Source of the DNA: Bacteroidales bacterium
GTDB lineage: Bacteria > Bacteroidota > Bacteroidia > Bacteroidales > F082
NCBI GenBank assembly: GCA_023229245.1
Contig: JALNZU010000017.1
Location: 1 to 64,000 of the forward strand
DNA: 64,000 nt
Direction of reading: 5' to 3'
This document shows positions 45,812 through 53,817 of the stretch, piece by piece (the first letter of the stretch is position 1; each line of letters begins with the position of its first letter). The notes under the pieces are model-generated. The model was not told the origin of the DNA. It did not search any database and saw only the letters and a list, made by a program, of their open reading frames with translations. The position numbers and the translations under genes were made by a program.

Positions 45812-48567
45812 CTGATAATAGTTAATGGGCCTTTAGTAATCTGTCCATGTGTGTCTTGTACGACATAATAATAGGTGCCTTCGGGCAGTGGGTTCCCACT
45901 GTAATAGCCATCCCAGTCGTTTTGATAATCGCTGTTCTGATAAACCAATAAGCCGCTGCGAGTATATACTGCAACCCGTACTGGTCTGATCTTTTCAAGG
46001 TCTTTAATGACCCAGTAATCATTATAGCCATCCCCATTTGGAGTGAACAAATTCATTAAACCTTCAATGGCTACTGGTATGTCTTCTTGTCTGGTAACTG
46101 AAAAATTGCGTGTGGAACTGCAACCGTCAAGGGTCACATTAACCCAATAAGTACCTGCTTTGGTTACAAGGAAAGTTTCAGTGGTGATGGAATTGATCCA
46201 GATAATATCGTCATACCGGCTCACTACCTTAAAAATAAGTTCTTTATCGGGTACAAGTTCAACTACCTGGCCTTCGGATATATGGGTGTTGTCGTTCAGG
46301 CGTAGGTCTATGTCTGGTTTAGGATTGATATGTATTACTTTGGTCAGGGTATCGGTACATCCTAAGGTACTTTGTGCGATCAGGCTTACGTTATATGATC
46401 CCACAGCATCGTATTGATAAGTGATAGAGGGTCCCGCATACTGATTTCCATCACCAGTTTCCCAAATAAGGCTGCTTATCTCACCTCCGTCAATCATGAC
46501 GTTTCCTGTAAACATAGTTTGGTCACCAAGGCAGAGATGGTCATATTCAAAATCTATGATAGGATATCCTCCTACTAATACAGGGTTATACACCGTTTCA
46601 ATATGGCCATTTACAGTGGTTACCCGCATCCCAACCAAATGTTCGCCAGGGGAGTTAAATACAATACTTGCCGTATCGCCGCTGGCATCATTGAATTGTC
46701 CGGTAGCGTGCATATCCCATTCGATAGCAGCAATCAGGTCGTTGCTTTCAACAATTGCAAATAAATGAGTTGTATCGCCCAAACATGCTGTAGTAGCTTC
46801 GAAGTCAATCATAATATCAGTTATTATTTCGATGATGGCTTCGTCACTATCGCTGCATCCCTTGTCGTCCGTGCCTTGTACCCAATATAAAGTAGTTATT
46901 GATGGACTTACTATGATAGTGGAGCTTGTGTCGCCGGTTGACCAAAGATAGGTTGAAGCACCTTCTGCAGATAGGGTTACCTCTGTTTCGGGAGCAACTA
47001 TAGACTGTTTGGGAAACACCTGTACATTAGGTAGTGGGTTTACCTGAATAAACACTGTATCTGACATGATCACACCATGTTCGTAAGTAGCTTGTGCCCA
47101 TATACTTACTGATTCTTCTGCCTCAAACTGAATAGTTTGTGTCGTTTCTCCGGTACTCCAGATATAACTGATGGCATCGGGCGCAGTGAGTATGACTATA
47201 TCGCCCTGACACACTTCCTGATCAGGGCCAAGGAAGGCTGTGTGTTTACAGAATCCGGGTTCATAAGTGATACCGGGTAAGACACATAAACGTTCTCGTA
47301 AATTTTCTTTCACATCGCCTTCAGGAAGCATCATCACATAATCCATAGCCATGAGGGCGTGAGTAGGAGTGATCTGCTGTTCAGCTTGTATCACCGCATC
47401 GGTGGCTATAGCATCTAACGGATGAAGTACTCTTCCTAACCATTTCAAGTTGAGCAAGGCTTTGTTTTGAGTATATCTGTAGGTGGAAATATTATCCGGC
47501 TGGGTGACCACCATATCCACTATGTTTGATTCACCTTCTATGAGTAGTGTCAACGCATAATATCTAAAATCATCCGGTATATTATTTCCACTGAAAGTGA
47601 TGGTAAGCTCGTTCCCATCCAACTGGCTGTGTACTGTGATCAATTCTTTCAATCGTAGATACTCCCACACCTCTGATGAAGAAGCCGACCAGATATTGTC
47701 AAGTCCATCCTGACCAAATACAGTAGCAATTTGATTCATCTGGGCCTTAAAAGTGTCGAAGCTGATATCTACACCGCCAAAGCCATGATTAAAAAAGGTG
47801 GCTATATAATGATTATCAGGGCCAGCTTGAGCAGCTATGGATTGAACTTCCTGAAATAAATTGCCGGTAATAGCACCTCTGGATACTTCTATCCCTTGAA
47901 TAGGTGGTAAGGTTTCTACTCGTTGTGGGTTTGTCAATGCATTGATACCATCGTAATAAACCACTAAATGTTTGGTTTTGGCATAAGGTATCAACGAAAC
48001 ATCGTTATTGGGTACCACAAACACATTCATATCGTACCCGTTAGGGATAGTAGCGCTGAGGGTCTTACGCTTTGTATAGCTAAGGTTTCTCAAGGCTTCT
48101 AATTCTTTGTCCGGCTGTGGCGGATCGGTTAGCCCATGATTGACAATACCGAATTCGCCTGCCCATAAGTTGATCAGATTGTCCCAATGCAGAAAGCCGG
48201 GTATAAAATCGTGTATATCAGTTCCGTTAGCGGCAAAGGAGAAATGTACCGCATCCATTTTGAAGGGTTGCTTATCTTGTGGGTTTACTTCGGTGAAAAA
48301 CAAGCCGGGATTTCCTTGCTGCCCTTTGAAAAAGGGCATTACCTGATCATGTACAGCCGGATTACCATCGTCCATTTGTAGGATAAGAGCAAAATCTTTA
48401 TTATATTTCAAAGCGGTTTTTTGCACTAAAGGCATGGAGGAAGGAGGATCGACAAACACTAGTTTGATGCTGAAATCTTCGATACGACTACCCGTTTGTG
48501 TAAAGGCAAACTTATTGAATAGTATGCTGATAGCTAAAAGAATCCCCAATCGTATCGCTTTTTTCAT
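45808..48567 (-). CDS. Large T9SS cargo, deacetylase-like and PKD domains, type B sorting domain
   Basis: The 919-residue protein starts with a signal peptide (FNKFAFTQ). Residues about 25-430 are paralogous to the N-terminal domain of the protein two genes downstream: FALILQMDDG and FGIVNHGLTD match its metal-binding-like motifs. Ig-like modules (SYIWSTGETTQTIQ, TYLWSTGDTSST) and a PKD domain (LIWETGDGNQYAGPSITYQY) follow. The C-terminus is a CHU_C/type B sorting domain (NLFTPNGDGYNDYWVIKDLE, EGTYYYVV). It is the first gene of the module and overlaps the PorP/SprF gene by 4 bp, the usual pairing for type B cargo. Substrate is unknown. Confidence 0.82.
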   Translation of the reverse strand: MKKAIRLGILLAISILFNKFAFTQTGSRIEDFSIKLVFVDPPSSMPLVQKTALKYNKDFALILQMDDGNPAVHDQVMPFFKGQQGNPGLFFTEVNPQDKQPFKMDAVHFSFAANGTDIHDFIPGFLHWDNLINLWAGEFGIVNHGLTDPPQPDKELEALRNLSYTKRKTLSATIPNGYDMNVFVVPNNDVSLIPYAKTKHLVVYYDGINALTNPQRVETLPPIQGIEVSRGAITGNLFQEVQSIAAQAGPDNHYIATFFNHGFGGVDISFDTFKAQMNQIATVFGQDGLDNIWSASSSEVWEYLRLKELITVHSQLDGNELTITFSGNNIPDDFRYYALTLLIEGESNIVDMVVTQPDNISTYRYTQNKALLNLKWLGRVLHPLDAIATDAVIQAEQQITPTHALMAMDYVMMLPEGDVKENLRERLCVLPGITYEPGFCKHTAFLGPDQEVCQGDIVILTAPDAISYIWSTGETTQTIQFEAEESVSIWAQATYEHGVIMSDTVFIQVNPLPNVQVFPKQSIVAPETEVTLSAEGASTYLWSTGDTSSTIIVSPSITTLYWVQGTDDKGCSDSDEAIIEIITDIMIDFEATTACLGDTTHLFAIVESNDLIAAIEWDMHATGQFNDASGDTASIVFNSPGEHLVGMRVTTVNGHIETVYNPVLVGGYPIIDFEYDHLCLGDQTMFTGNVMIDGGEISSLIWETGDGNQYAGPSITYQYDAVGSYNVSLIAQSTLGCTDTLTKVIHINPKPDIDLRLNDNTHISEGQVVELVPDKELIFKVVSRYDDIIWINSITTETFLVTKAGTYWVNVTLDGCSSTRNFSVTRQEDIPVAIEGLMNLFTPNGDGYNDYWVIKDLEKIRPVRVAVYTRSGLLVYQNSDYQNDWDGYYSGNPLPEGTYYYVVQDTHGQITKGPLTIIR

Positions 48568-48696
48568 AAACTGATGCCTTACTGGTTCAATCAGCTAAAA
48601 TAGTGATTCAAATTGAATGGGATCAGTTTTTATTAAAAAAACCTTTTTAGATGAAGTATAAGGTTCTGTTTTGAAATAATATTTTTCGGAAAACCT

Positions 48697-48726
48697 TTGG
48701 AGAGATTCAAAAATAGGTTATTTTTG
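48697..48726 (+). promoter_or_regulatory. tRNA-Asn promoter
   Basis: TTG (48697-48699), exactly 19 bp, then TATTTTTG (48719-48726) match the Bacteroidetes consensus and lie 20 bp before the tRNA. Integration into the 3' half of the tRNA leaves this promoter intact. Confidence 0.8.
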
Positions 48727-48746
48727 CAAACCCAAATACGGGAAAT

Positions 48747-48820
48747 TCCTCCTTAGCTCAGTTGGTTAGAGCATCTGACTGTTAATCAGAGGGTCGCTGG
48801 TTCAAGTCCAGCAGGGGGAG
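48747..48820 (+). tRNA. tRNA-Asn (GTT), integration target
   Basis: A complete cloverleaf is present: acceptor tcctcct/agggggA, D-arm gctcagttggttagagc, anticodon arm ctgac-tgttaat-cag region with anticodon GTT, and T-arm gctggttcaagtccagc; discriminator G, no encoded CCA. Its 3' 44 bases (from 48777) are the left copy of a 46-bp repeat whose right copy is at 54000-54045, so the element restored the tRNA on integration. Confidence 0.95.
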
Positions 48821-48822
48821 CG
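48777..48822 (+). repeat. Left attachment repeat (46 bp, within tRNA-Asn)
   Basis: The 46 bases from the anticodon stem of tRNA-Asn through 2 bp past its 3' end are identical to 54000-54045. Such a repeat at both ends of an element carrying a tyrosine recombinase is the expected attL/attR product. Confidence 0.93.
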
Positions 48823-48832
48823 TGAAAGACAG

Positions 48833-48860
48833 GCACTTACAGCGATGTAGGTGCTTTTTT
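48833..48860 (+). terminator. tRNA-Asn terminator supplied by the element
   Basis: An 8-bp stem (gcacttac at 48833-48840 with gtaggtgc at 48847-48854, loop agcgat) and six T follow the tRNA. The right end of the element (54057-54084) has the same loop and right arm. Confidence 0.85.
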
Positions 48861-48867
48861 GTTTTTC

Positions 48868-48889
48868 TTTGTAACAGATTTGTAACAGA
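48868..48889 (+). repeat. Left arm-type repeats (two 11-bp units)
   Basis: Two tandem copies of tttgtaacaga lie 46 bp inside the left attachment repeat. The same 22-bp block occurs twice near the right end (53818-53839 exactly, 53848-53869 with one mismatch). The 11-bp period, about one helical turn, and the location at both ends suit recombinase arm sites. Confidence 0.65.
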
Positions 48890-48985
48890 AAACGAAAATA
48901 AGGATGCCGAAAAAGTAAGCCGATAGCCGGATAAAATGGTTTGAGAAAATTGCCGAAAAAAAATTAATCGGCAGGATCATGAAAA

Positions 48986-49174
48986 GCCATTGCAGAAATG
49001 TTCGGATTGAGCCATGTTGCGGTAAAGAAAATAATTGATGTAACTAAACGAAATATTTCGGAAAGTTATAAAGATTTCAAACCGCTGCTTTACAATATCA
49101 GGAACACACAAAAAGGCAACAATACAGATCATTACGGTAGTTTTCATGTACTTATGGTTAATCTTTCAGGTTGA
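48986..49174 (+). pseudogene. Fragment of a HTH/ParB-methyltransferase-type phage protein
   Basis: A frame open from 48986 reads AIAEMFGLSHVAVKKIIDV (helix-turn-helix) and then KDFKPLLYNIRNTQKGN and HYGSFHVLMVNLSG before a stop. This resembles the central part of phage proteins that join a ParB-like and HTH region to a DNA methyltransferase (motif of the type YKDF.P..YN.W......H.G..P...V.NLL). There is a stop just upstream, a neighbouring frame (WFEKIAEKKLIGRIM) appears to hold the preceding residues, and the methyltransferase domain is missing. It is a broken remnant on the opposite strand to the other element genes. Confidence 0.4.
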
Positions 49175-49226
49175 ATTATCTGAACTTGATTCTTCGGATT
49201 TTCGGTCGCCTCCATGTGGGAAATTC

Positions 49227-49541
49227 TCATTCAACCTTGTCAAGACCATGATTAAGTCGCATTTGAGCAAATGGATCAGCCACTTTAACCGCTCCTGAAC
49301 TCAAGTCTTCATAGTGTATACTTTGCAACGCCGGTAGAACAATTTTTGCCAGCTCGATCATGAATCGGATACGTTCTTTCGGTTCTAATTGCTCAAAATC
49401 CTTTCTAATTTGATCTTGATTCCCAAGTATCAATTCATTAAAAAACTCTCTTACATCTGCTGTCGCACGGTTGCGACTTCCTTTTTTACGCCCACCGCCT
49501 TTGTTGCCAACAGCAAATGTTCCGTCATTATTTCTTTTCAT
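49227..49541 (-). CDS. DUF5681-like small basic protein
   Basis: The 104-residue protein begins with a glycine- and basic-rich motif (DGTFAVGNKGGGRKKGSRNR) followed by a helical region (EFFNELILGNQDQIRKDFEQ, RIRFMIELAKIVLPALQ). This layout is typical of DUF5681-type proteins found in phages and mobile elements, where some are placed near packaging genes. A role in DNA binding or as a small terminase-like protein is only a guess. It is the last intact gene of the minus-strand set, 11 bp after the polymerase-like gene. Confidence 0.6.
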   Translation of the reverse strand: MKRNNDGTFAVGNKGGGRKKGSRNRATADVREFFNELILGNQDQIRKDFEQLEPKERIRFMIELAKIVLPALQSIHYEDLSSGAVKVADPFAQMRLNHGLDKVE

Positions 49542-49552
49542 TGTCCCGTTTT

Positions 49553-51169
49553 TTATCGTTTGTTAATCGGATTAAAGTTTGTGAGTATATTTTTAAATTC
49601 AATTAGCCCATCTAAATATGGGGAGTATGTTTTGTTTCCATTGTTTGCTTTCACAACTGAAAGATGACTTTCCACAAATAAAGAACAATCCGTTATAACA
49701 CTGCATTGATTAAGCCGTACCGGATAGGTTGGTAACTCTATCCCTGAAAAATAGTTTTCAAGCTCCATTATTTCGTTACTCCAATCGGTTTTGCTCATTA
49801 GCTCCAATTTAAAGGATGTTTGCTTATCATGTAGTGGTTCAATGCTAAAAGTAGGAACAATGCCAAATAAACGCTTAAAAACGTTTTTAACGATGGATAA
49901 CGCCTTTTGCTCATGTTCCGGTTCAACCAATATGCTATCATGGATTGTTAGAGGTATGATGTTGTTGTTGACTAATTCTTTTGCAATATAGTCAATAAAT
50001 ACGATGCTTTCAATGGTCTGGAGTAGTATTGCCAGTTGTGTATGATCTTTTTCTTTCAGGATAGTAATTATTTCCGCAATGCTTGGAAAAACTTCTTTAA
50101 ATATATCCTTTTCTTTTTTGTAAGGTGTGAATTTTTTGTTGTTGCGATACTCAGTATTTTTTGAGAACAACACTTTAAACATTGTATCTTTTGCTTGACT
50201 TCTTGAAATACTTTCATTGCCGGATTTTTTGTTGTACTCTTTTGCCATGTTATCGTAAAATAATCCGGTTGAAACCCATTGCATGAACTTCATAAATTCA
50301 GTACTCCAAAAAGTCGTATTTTTTGAAAAATCGCAAATTTTACGAATTTTTGAATTTGTATTAAGTTTGTGATTACCAATCAAATGGACTATGTCTAAAC
50401 TTTCAAAGTCAGAACATAAGGGATAGCTGTATGTTTGTACTTTATCCTTGTCGTTATCCTTTGTGAAATTCTTCATGTATTTTAGTACAACCATAAGAAA
50501 GAAAGATTGTGAATTTTTCAAATCTATCTGTACTAAATCTTGTTTCACAAATTTTCGCAAATCACTTTTCATGTTAGTCAGGCCTGTATCCGCTCTTTTA
50601 TTTGTGCTGTTGCGTTTAAAGAACCGCCGTCTGCGATCGCTGAACATGATAACGGATACAAGATAAGATGCTGCTTTATTTCCTGTTGCATTGTTGTTGA
50701 TCCACTCTATAGCCGCTTCCTTGTCATATTCTATTTTATCATACTTCTTGACCATCTTATTCAAGTGTGGTTCTAATCGGCTGTAATTCGTTTTTTTGGC
50801 CTTGTACTTCTTTGCCAGTCTTTCGTACAACGGTGATTCCTCCGTAATGGAATACACTTGAAAACTTGTTGCTTTAGGTCGATAGTAATAACTTTTCCGA
50901 TTCGGTATGTACTTTTTATCACTCTCCAAAAAGTCGTTTTTTTCAAGGAATTTGATACAACTATCTATATCACAATGGATTAGTTTAGTTAGTTTTTTCT
51001 TGTTGATCGGTACGAACCCGTCATTTTTCTCGTCTATCCGCTTTTTGATAGCTGGTTGCAACCACACGTAATGCATTAGGTAACAAATAGCATCTGCATT
51101 GCGCTTACCCTTGACAATATCCGGTAATGTTTTCGGCACAATTATTTCAAACGGTCGTCTGATTTGCAT
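49553..51169 (-). CDS. Putative single-subunit (family A-like) polymerase
   Basis: In this 538-residue protein I see the three palm/finger motifs of the DNA polymerase A/T7 RNA polymerase fold in order. Motif A is QDLVQIDLKNSQSFFL (Asp216, preceded by TNMKSDLRKFV). Motif B is R323-SQA-K327-DTM-F331, the exact RxxxKxxxF spacing of the O-helix. LQTIESIVFIDYIAKEL matches the Q/E-S helix, and motif C is IPLTIHDSILVEPE (His410-Asp411). HDS rather than HDE resembles T7-type RNA polymerases. Residues about 55-98 look like a winged helix as in replication initiators. No 3'-5' exonuclease is present. It is probably the element replicase; the biochemistry is inferred. Confidence 0.5.
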   Translation of the reverse strand: MQIRRPFEIIVPKTLPDIVKGKRNADAICYLMHYVWLQPAIKKRIDEKNDGFVPINKKKLTKLIHCDIDSCIKFLEKNDFLESDKKYIPNRKSYYYRPKATSFQVYSITEESPLYERLAKKYKAKKTNYSRLEPHLNKMVKKYDKIEYDKEAAIEWINNNATGNKAASYLVSVIMFSDRRRRFFKRNSTNKRADTGLTNMKSDLRKFVKQDLVQIDLKNSQSFFLMVVLKYMKNFTKDNDKDKVQTYSYPLCSDFESLDIVHLIGNHKLNTNSKIRKICDFSKNTTFWSTEFMKFMQWVSTGLFYDNMAKEYNKKSGNESISRSQAKDTMFKVLFSKNTEYRNNKKFTPYKKEKDIFKEVFPSIAEIITILKEKDHTQLAILLQTIESIVFIDYIAKELVNNNIIPLTIHDSILVEPEHEQKALSIVKNVFKRLFGIVPTFSIEPLHDKQTSFKLELMSKTDWSNEIMELENYFSGIELPTYPVRLNQCSVITDCSLFVESHLSVVKANNGNKTYSPYLDGLIEFKNILTNFNPINKR

Positions 51170-51404
51170 AAAATCCAGCTCTATGTTTTGAAATAGGACA
51201 AATTCCGCTTTTAACTAAGCTGATCCTTCCTTCTGTTTCCCATTGTGCTACATATCGGCAAATATTAGCTCTCAAGATGTTTGTTTCAACCGCAACCATC
51301 AGCATAGTCTTAGGACAGTCAGCAAATGCATGATATACTTTTTGCTTCTGGGTTGCGAAATGATTATCTTTGTCCTTTATTCTCTGGGGGTGTGAATGGT
51401 TCAT
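51147..51404 (-). CDS. Small putative DNA-binding protein
   Basis: This 85-residue protein has a helix-turn-helix-like stretch (TMLMVAVETNILRANICRYVAQWETEGRI split as two helices: MLMVAVETNILRANICRYV and a following wing LVKSGICP). I do not recognise a named family, though short proteins of this kind are common beside excisionase genes in Bacteroidetes mobile elements. It overlaps the upstream HTH gene by 4 bp and the downstream polymerase-like gene by 23 bp, so the three are translated together. Confidence 0.55.
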   Translation of the reverse strand: MNHSHPQRIKDKDNHFATQKQKVYHAFADCPKTMLMVAVETNILRANICRYVAQWETEGRISLVKSGICPISKHRAGFYANQTTV

Positions 51405-51739
51405 TTTGCACCCCCTTTCTTGTATTGATACGCTTCTGCTTCTTGGTCTATTTCGCTAAAAGGTTTTTGCCGTCCGGCTTTCAGATACTCCATTAACTCG
51501 GTGCGTGAAAAGTACAACCGCTTGCTACGCTTCATGAATGGTAGTTCTCTTTTATGAACCTTTCCGTACATGGTAGCTACTGAAAGATTTAAAAAGTCGG
51601 CTGCTTCCTGTATGGTCAACAGTTGTTCCGGCTGCTCTTTCGGCTCGGTTGTTTTAGTCTCATGATATACTTCTTTGATCCAACGTTTGAATATTGGTTC
51701 TAACTTGGATAATGGTACATTGAAAAATACTTGCTCCAT
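51401..51739 (-). CDS. Excisionase-like helix-turn-helix protein
   Basis: The 112-residue protein has a MerR/excisionase-type winged HTH: LLTIQEAADFLNLSVATMYG then KRELPFMKRSKRLYFSRTEL and MEYLKAGR. In Bacteroidetes mobile elements such proteins serve as recombination directionality factors or regulators. It starts 82 bp after the stop of the 238-residue gene and overlaps the next gene by 4 bp. It is the obvious candidate to control excision by the recombinase of the same element. Confidence 0.8.
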   Translation of the reverse strand: MEQVFFNVPLSKLEPIFKRWIKEVYHETKTTEPKEQPEQLLTIQEAADFLNLSVATMYGKVHKRELPFMKRSKRLYFSRTELMEYLKAGRQKPFSEIDQEAEAYQYKKGGAK

Positions 51740-51821
51740 TGATACAAAAATTAAATTAACAATGGCTGCAAGCTATAACCGTGTAACTGGTTGCGTAACG
51801 GTTACAAGATGGTTACTTTTT

Positions 51822-52538
51822 TTAGATCAATCCTTTATCTTTCTTTTGTTCTTCCTGTTCTTCTTTTAAGTATTCAATATCGTTCAGAACTTTATTAACT
51901 ACTTTTTTATAGTTTTTCTCAAGAAAAGGTATGATCCCTTCAAGTTTGGCAATAGGATAGTCTTTAGCCATCCGGTGGCATACTTTATAGTATGTATTTC
52001 TGAAAGATTTGATACTGGCTTGCTTCAAGCGTTGTTCTTCTTTGCTCCGAGTTTGTATGTTGTGCTTTTTTATAAAGTCTTGCATGCGTCCGTCTTTTGT
52101 TGTGCTTCCAGATGTTAGGCTGGTTATTTCAGCATAGTAAAATATTGTAGCCCATTGCAGGACGCTGTACTCTTCTTTTTTGGTCTCCTGCTTGCTGTTT
52201 AAAAATTCAATAAATTTCTGTGCTTTGTTTACTAATTTTCTATCGGTGTGTTCGTAACCGCTTAGCCCTCTATGTAACTCAATCAAATCTTTTATGTATT
52301 GGATCAAATCCTTTTTAAGTAGTTCTATTTCGCTTACATCATTAAGTTTTTCCTTGTCCTGTTCTCTTTTCAGGATCGCCTGAAAGTCTCTTTTGTTTTC
52401 TGCTATCCTTGTTTGCGGCAACGTAAAGCCGCTGGGAAATACTCTATCCGGTGCTGGCAGGCTTAAAAACTTCGCAAGCTGGTTTCTATTAATGATCCTG
52501 TCAAATACTTCTTTATGCTTGTCGTATGCTGTTTCCAT
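51822..52538 (-). CDS. Element-encoded hypothetical protein
   Basis: I do not recognise this 238-residue, mostly helical and highly charged protein. It has a central conserved-looking segment VLQWATIFYYAEITSLTSGS followed by KHNIQTRSKEEQRLKQASIK and a lysine/glutamate-rich C-terminus (YLKEEQEEQKKDKGL). It starts 25 bp after the recombinase stop, so it belongs to the same transcript. Its position between recombinase and excisionase suggests a regulatory or DNA-binding accessory role, which is only a guess. Confidence 0.6.
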   Translation of the reverse strand: METAYDKHKEVFDRIINRNQLAKFLSLPAPDRVFPSGFTLPQTRIAENKRDFQAILKREQDKEKLNDVSEIELLKKDLIQYIKDLIELHRGLSGYEHTDRKLVNKAQKFIEFLNSKQETKKEEYSVLQWATIFYYAEITSLTSGSTTKDGRMQDFIKKHNIQTRSKEEQRLKQASIKSFRNTYYKVCHRMAKDYPIAKLEGIIPFLEKNYKKVVNKVLNDIEYLKEEQEEQKKDKGLI

Positions 52539-52563
52539 ACCGTTATTATTTTATAGTTGTGTT

Positions 52564-53793
52564 TTACTTGGCTTGTCTGAAAGAGGTCAAAGCCTCTGTC
52601 TCTTTCTCAATCTGTTCAAATTCAAATGATGCTAAATAGTTTTTTGTAACCTCTATGCTGCTATGCCCCAACAGGTCGCTGATCATTGCGATATTCGTAC
52701 CGGATCGTTTCAGTATGGTTGCGAAACTGTGCCTTGCCGAGTAGGTGGTAACCGGTTTGGTTATTCCTACATTTCGGGCTATCCTTTTCATGTGCTTGTT
52801 GATTAGCTGGGTCAACTGCTGATGTACCGCTCTCTGCCTTTCAGCTGTCATTTCTTTATCCAGATGTGAAAAGATAAATGCGTCCTGGTTAACGGATAGC
52901 CGTCCCCATTTTTTGATAACTTCCAGTGCTTCCGGTTTCAGCGCAACAGTTATCATTTGTCGTTGTTGCCGGCTGTTTTTGGTCTTGGCTCTCTCATAGT
53001 TCAGCTGTGTTCCGTCTATGTTGCTCCATTTAAGCTGGCAAAGGTCTTTGACGTTCATACCGTTGCACAGGTACAAGAAAATCCAGTAGTCTTTTGCCAT
53101 ATCTTCATAGCTCATTGGCTCGGTCTTATAATGATAGATAAGGCTTATTTCTTCAATGGTTAACGCTTTTTTAATGTTTCTTGAGGTTGGTATTTCGTAC
53201 AATCCAATACCGAAAGGATAAAGCAGTTTATCTATTTTCTGAGCGTTGAACAAAGCCCTGAGACAGCGTAAATAAATCCCAACAGTAGTAATACTGCGCC
53301 CGTTGCTTAGCATCCATTTTTCATACCGCTTCAATAGCTCCGGTGTTACATCAGCGAACGTTAATCCTTTCTTAAAGTCTTCAATGCTATTTTTAGCGCA
53401 TTGGTAGTTAACGGCCGATCCGATTTGATCGTTCAGCTTTAGCAGCTTAATTTTTTTGTCAAAAGCGTATGAAACGCTGTTTCTTAAGTTCCGGTTTTCG
53501 GTAAATACTTCATTGAACTTGTCGAAAGTGAATACCTTCAAGGTGTTGATCGCATCTTCTGCTTTGTTCAGGTAGTGTAACAGCTTTCGGTGTGTTTCTT
53601 TTTCTTCTGGGGATCGCCTTTTGGCTGTCAATAGTCCCGTCAAGGGGTCGGGTTCGGATTTTTCCGGGTGGTACAGATATACATCAGTAGGATAGTATTT
53701 TCTCTGGCTGTTGTACGTTATTCTGATCTTTACCGGACAGTATCCGTTTTTGTTCGGTCTTGGGTCAAGATATAGGGTTGCGGTTGCCTTCAT
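52564..53793 (-). CDS. int: Tyrosine recombinase (integrase)
   Basis: The 409-residue protein has an N-terminal arm-binding domain (ATLYLDPRPNKNGYCPVKIR), a SAM-like core-binding domain and the catalytic domain. In the latter the box II pattern is TYSARHSFATIL (Arg354), then LLGHSSIEVTKNYLASF with His377 and nucleophile Tyr386. At the usual first catalytic Arg the sequence reads LCNGMNVKDLCQLKW, where Asn replaces Arg, a variation seen in some Bacteroidetes recombinases. It sits next to the right attachment repeat and reads away from it, with putative arm sites just upstream. It should carry out integration into tRNA-Asn. Confidence 0.9.
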   Translation of the reverse strand: MKATATLYLDPRPNKNGYCPVKIRITYNSQRKYYPTDVYLYHPEKSEPDPLTGLLTAKRRSPEEKETHRKLLHYLNKAEDAINTLKVFTFDKFNEVFTENRNLRNSVSYAFDKKIKLLKLNDQIGSAVNYQCAKNSIEDFKKGLTFADVTPELLKRYEKWMLSNGRSITTVGIYLRCLRALFNAQKIDKLLYPFGIGLYEIPTSRNIKKALTIEEISLIYHYKTEPMSYEDMAKDYWIFLYLCNGMNVKDLCQLKWSNIDGTQLNYERAKTKNSRQQRQMITVALKPEALEVIKKWGRLSVNQDAFIFSHLDKEMTAERQRAVHQQLTQLINKHMKRIARNVGITKPVTTYSARHSFATILKRSGTNIAMISDLLGHSSIEVTKNYLASFEFEQIEKETEALTSFRQAK

Positions 53794-53817
53794 GATCCAT
53801 CAATTTTTTGTTACATT

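Noticed and set aside
41212..48567. Adhesin or chitinase function for the two large cargo proteins
   Set aside because: Ig/PKD modules are common to many surface proteins and no glycoside hydrolase motif is seen; only a deacetylase-like N-terminus has motif support.
49553..51169. Archaeo-eukaryotic primase or relaxase in the element
   Set aside because: No hhH/DxD primase pattern or HUH relaxase motif is present; the order of motifs fits a PolA/T7-RNAP palm better.
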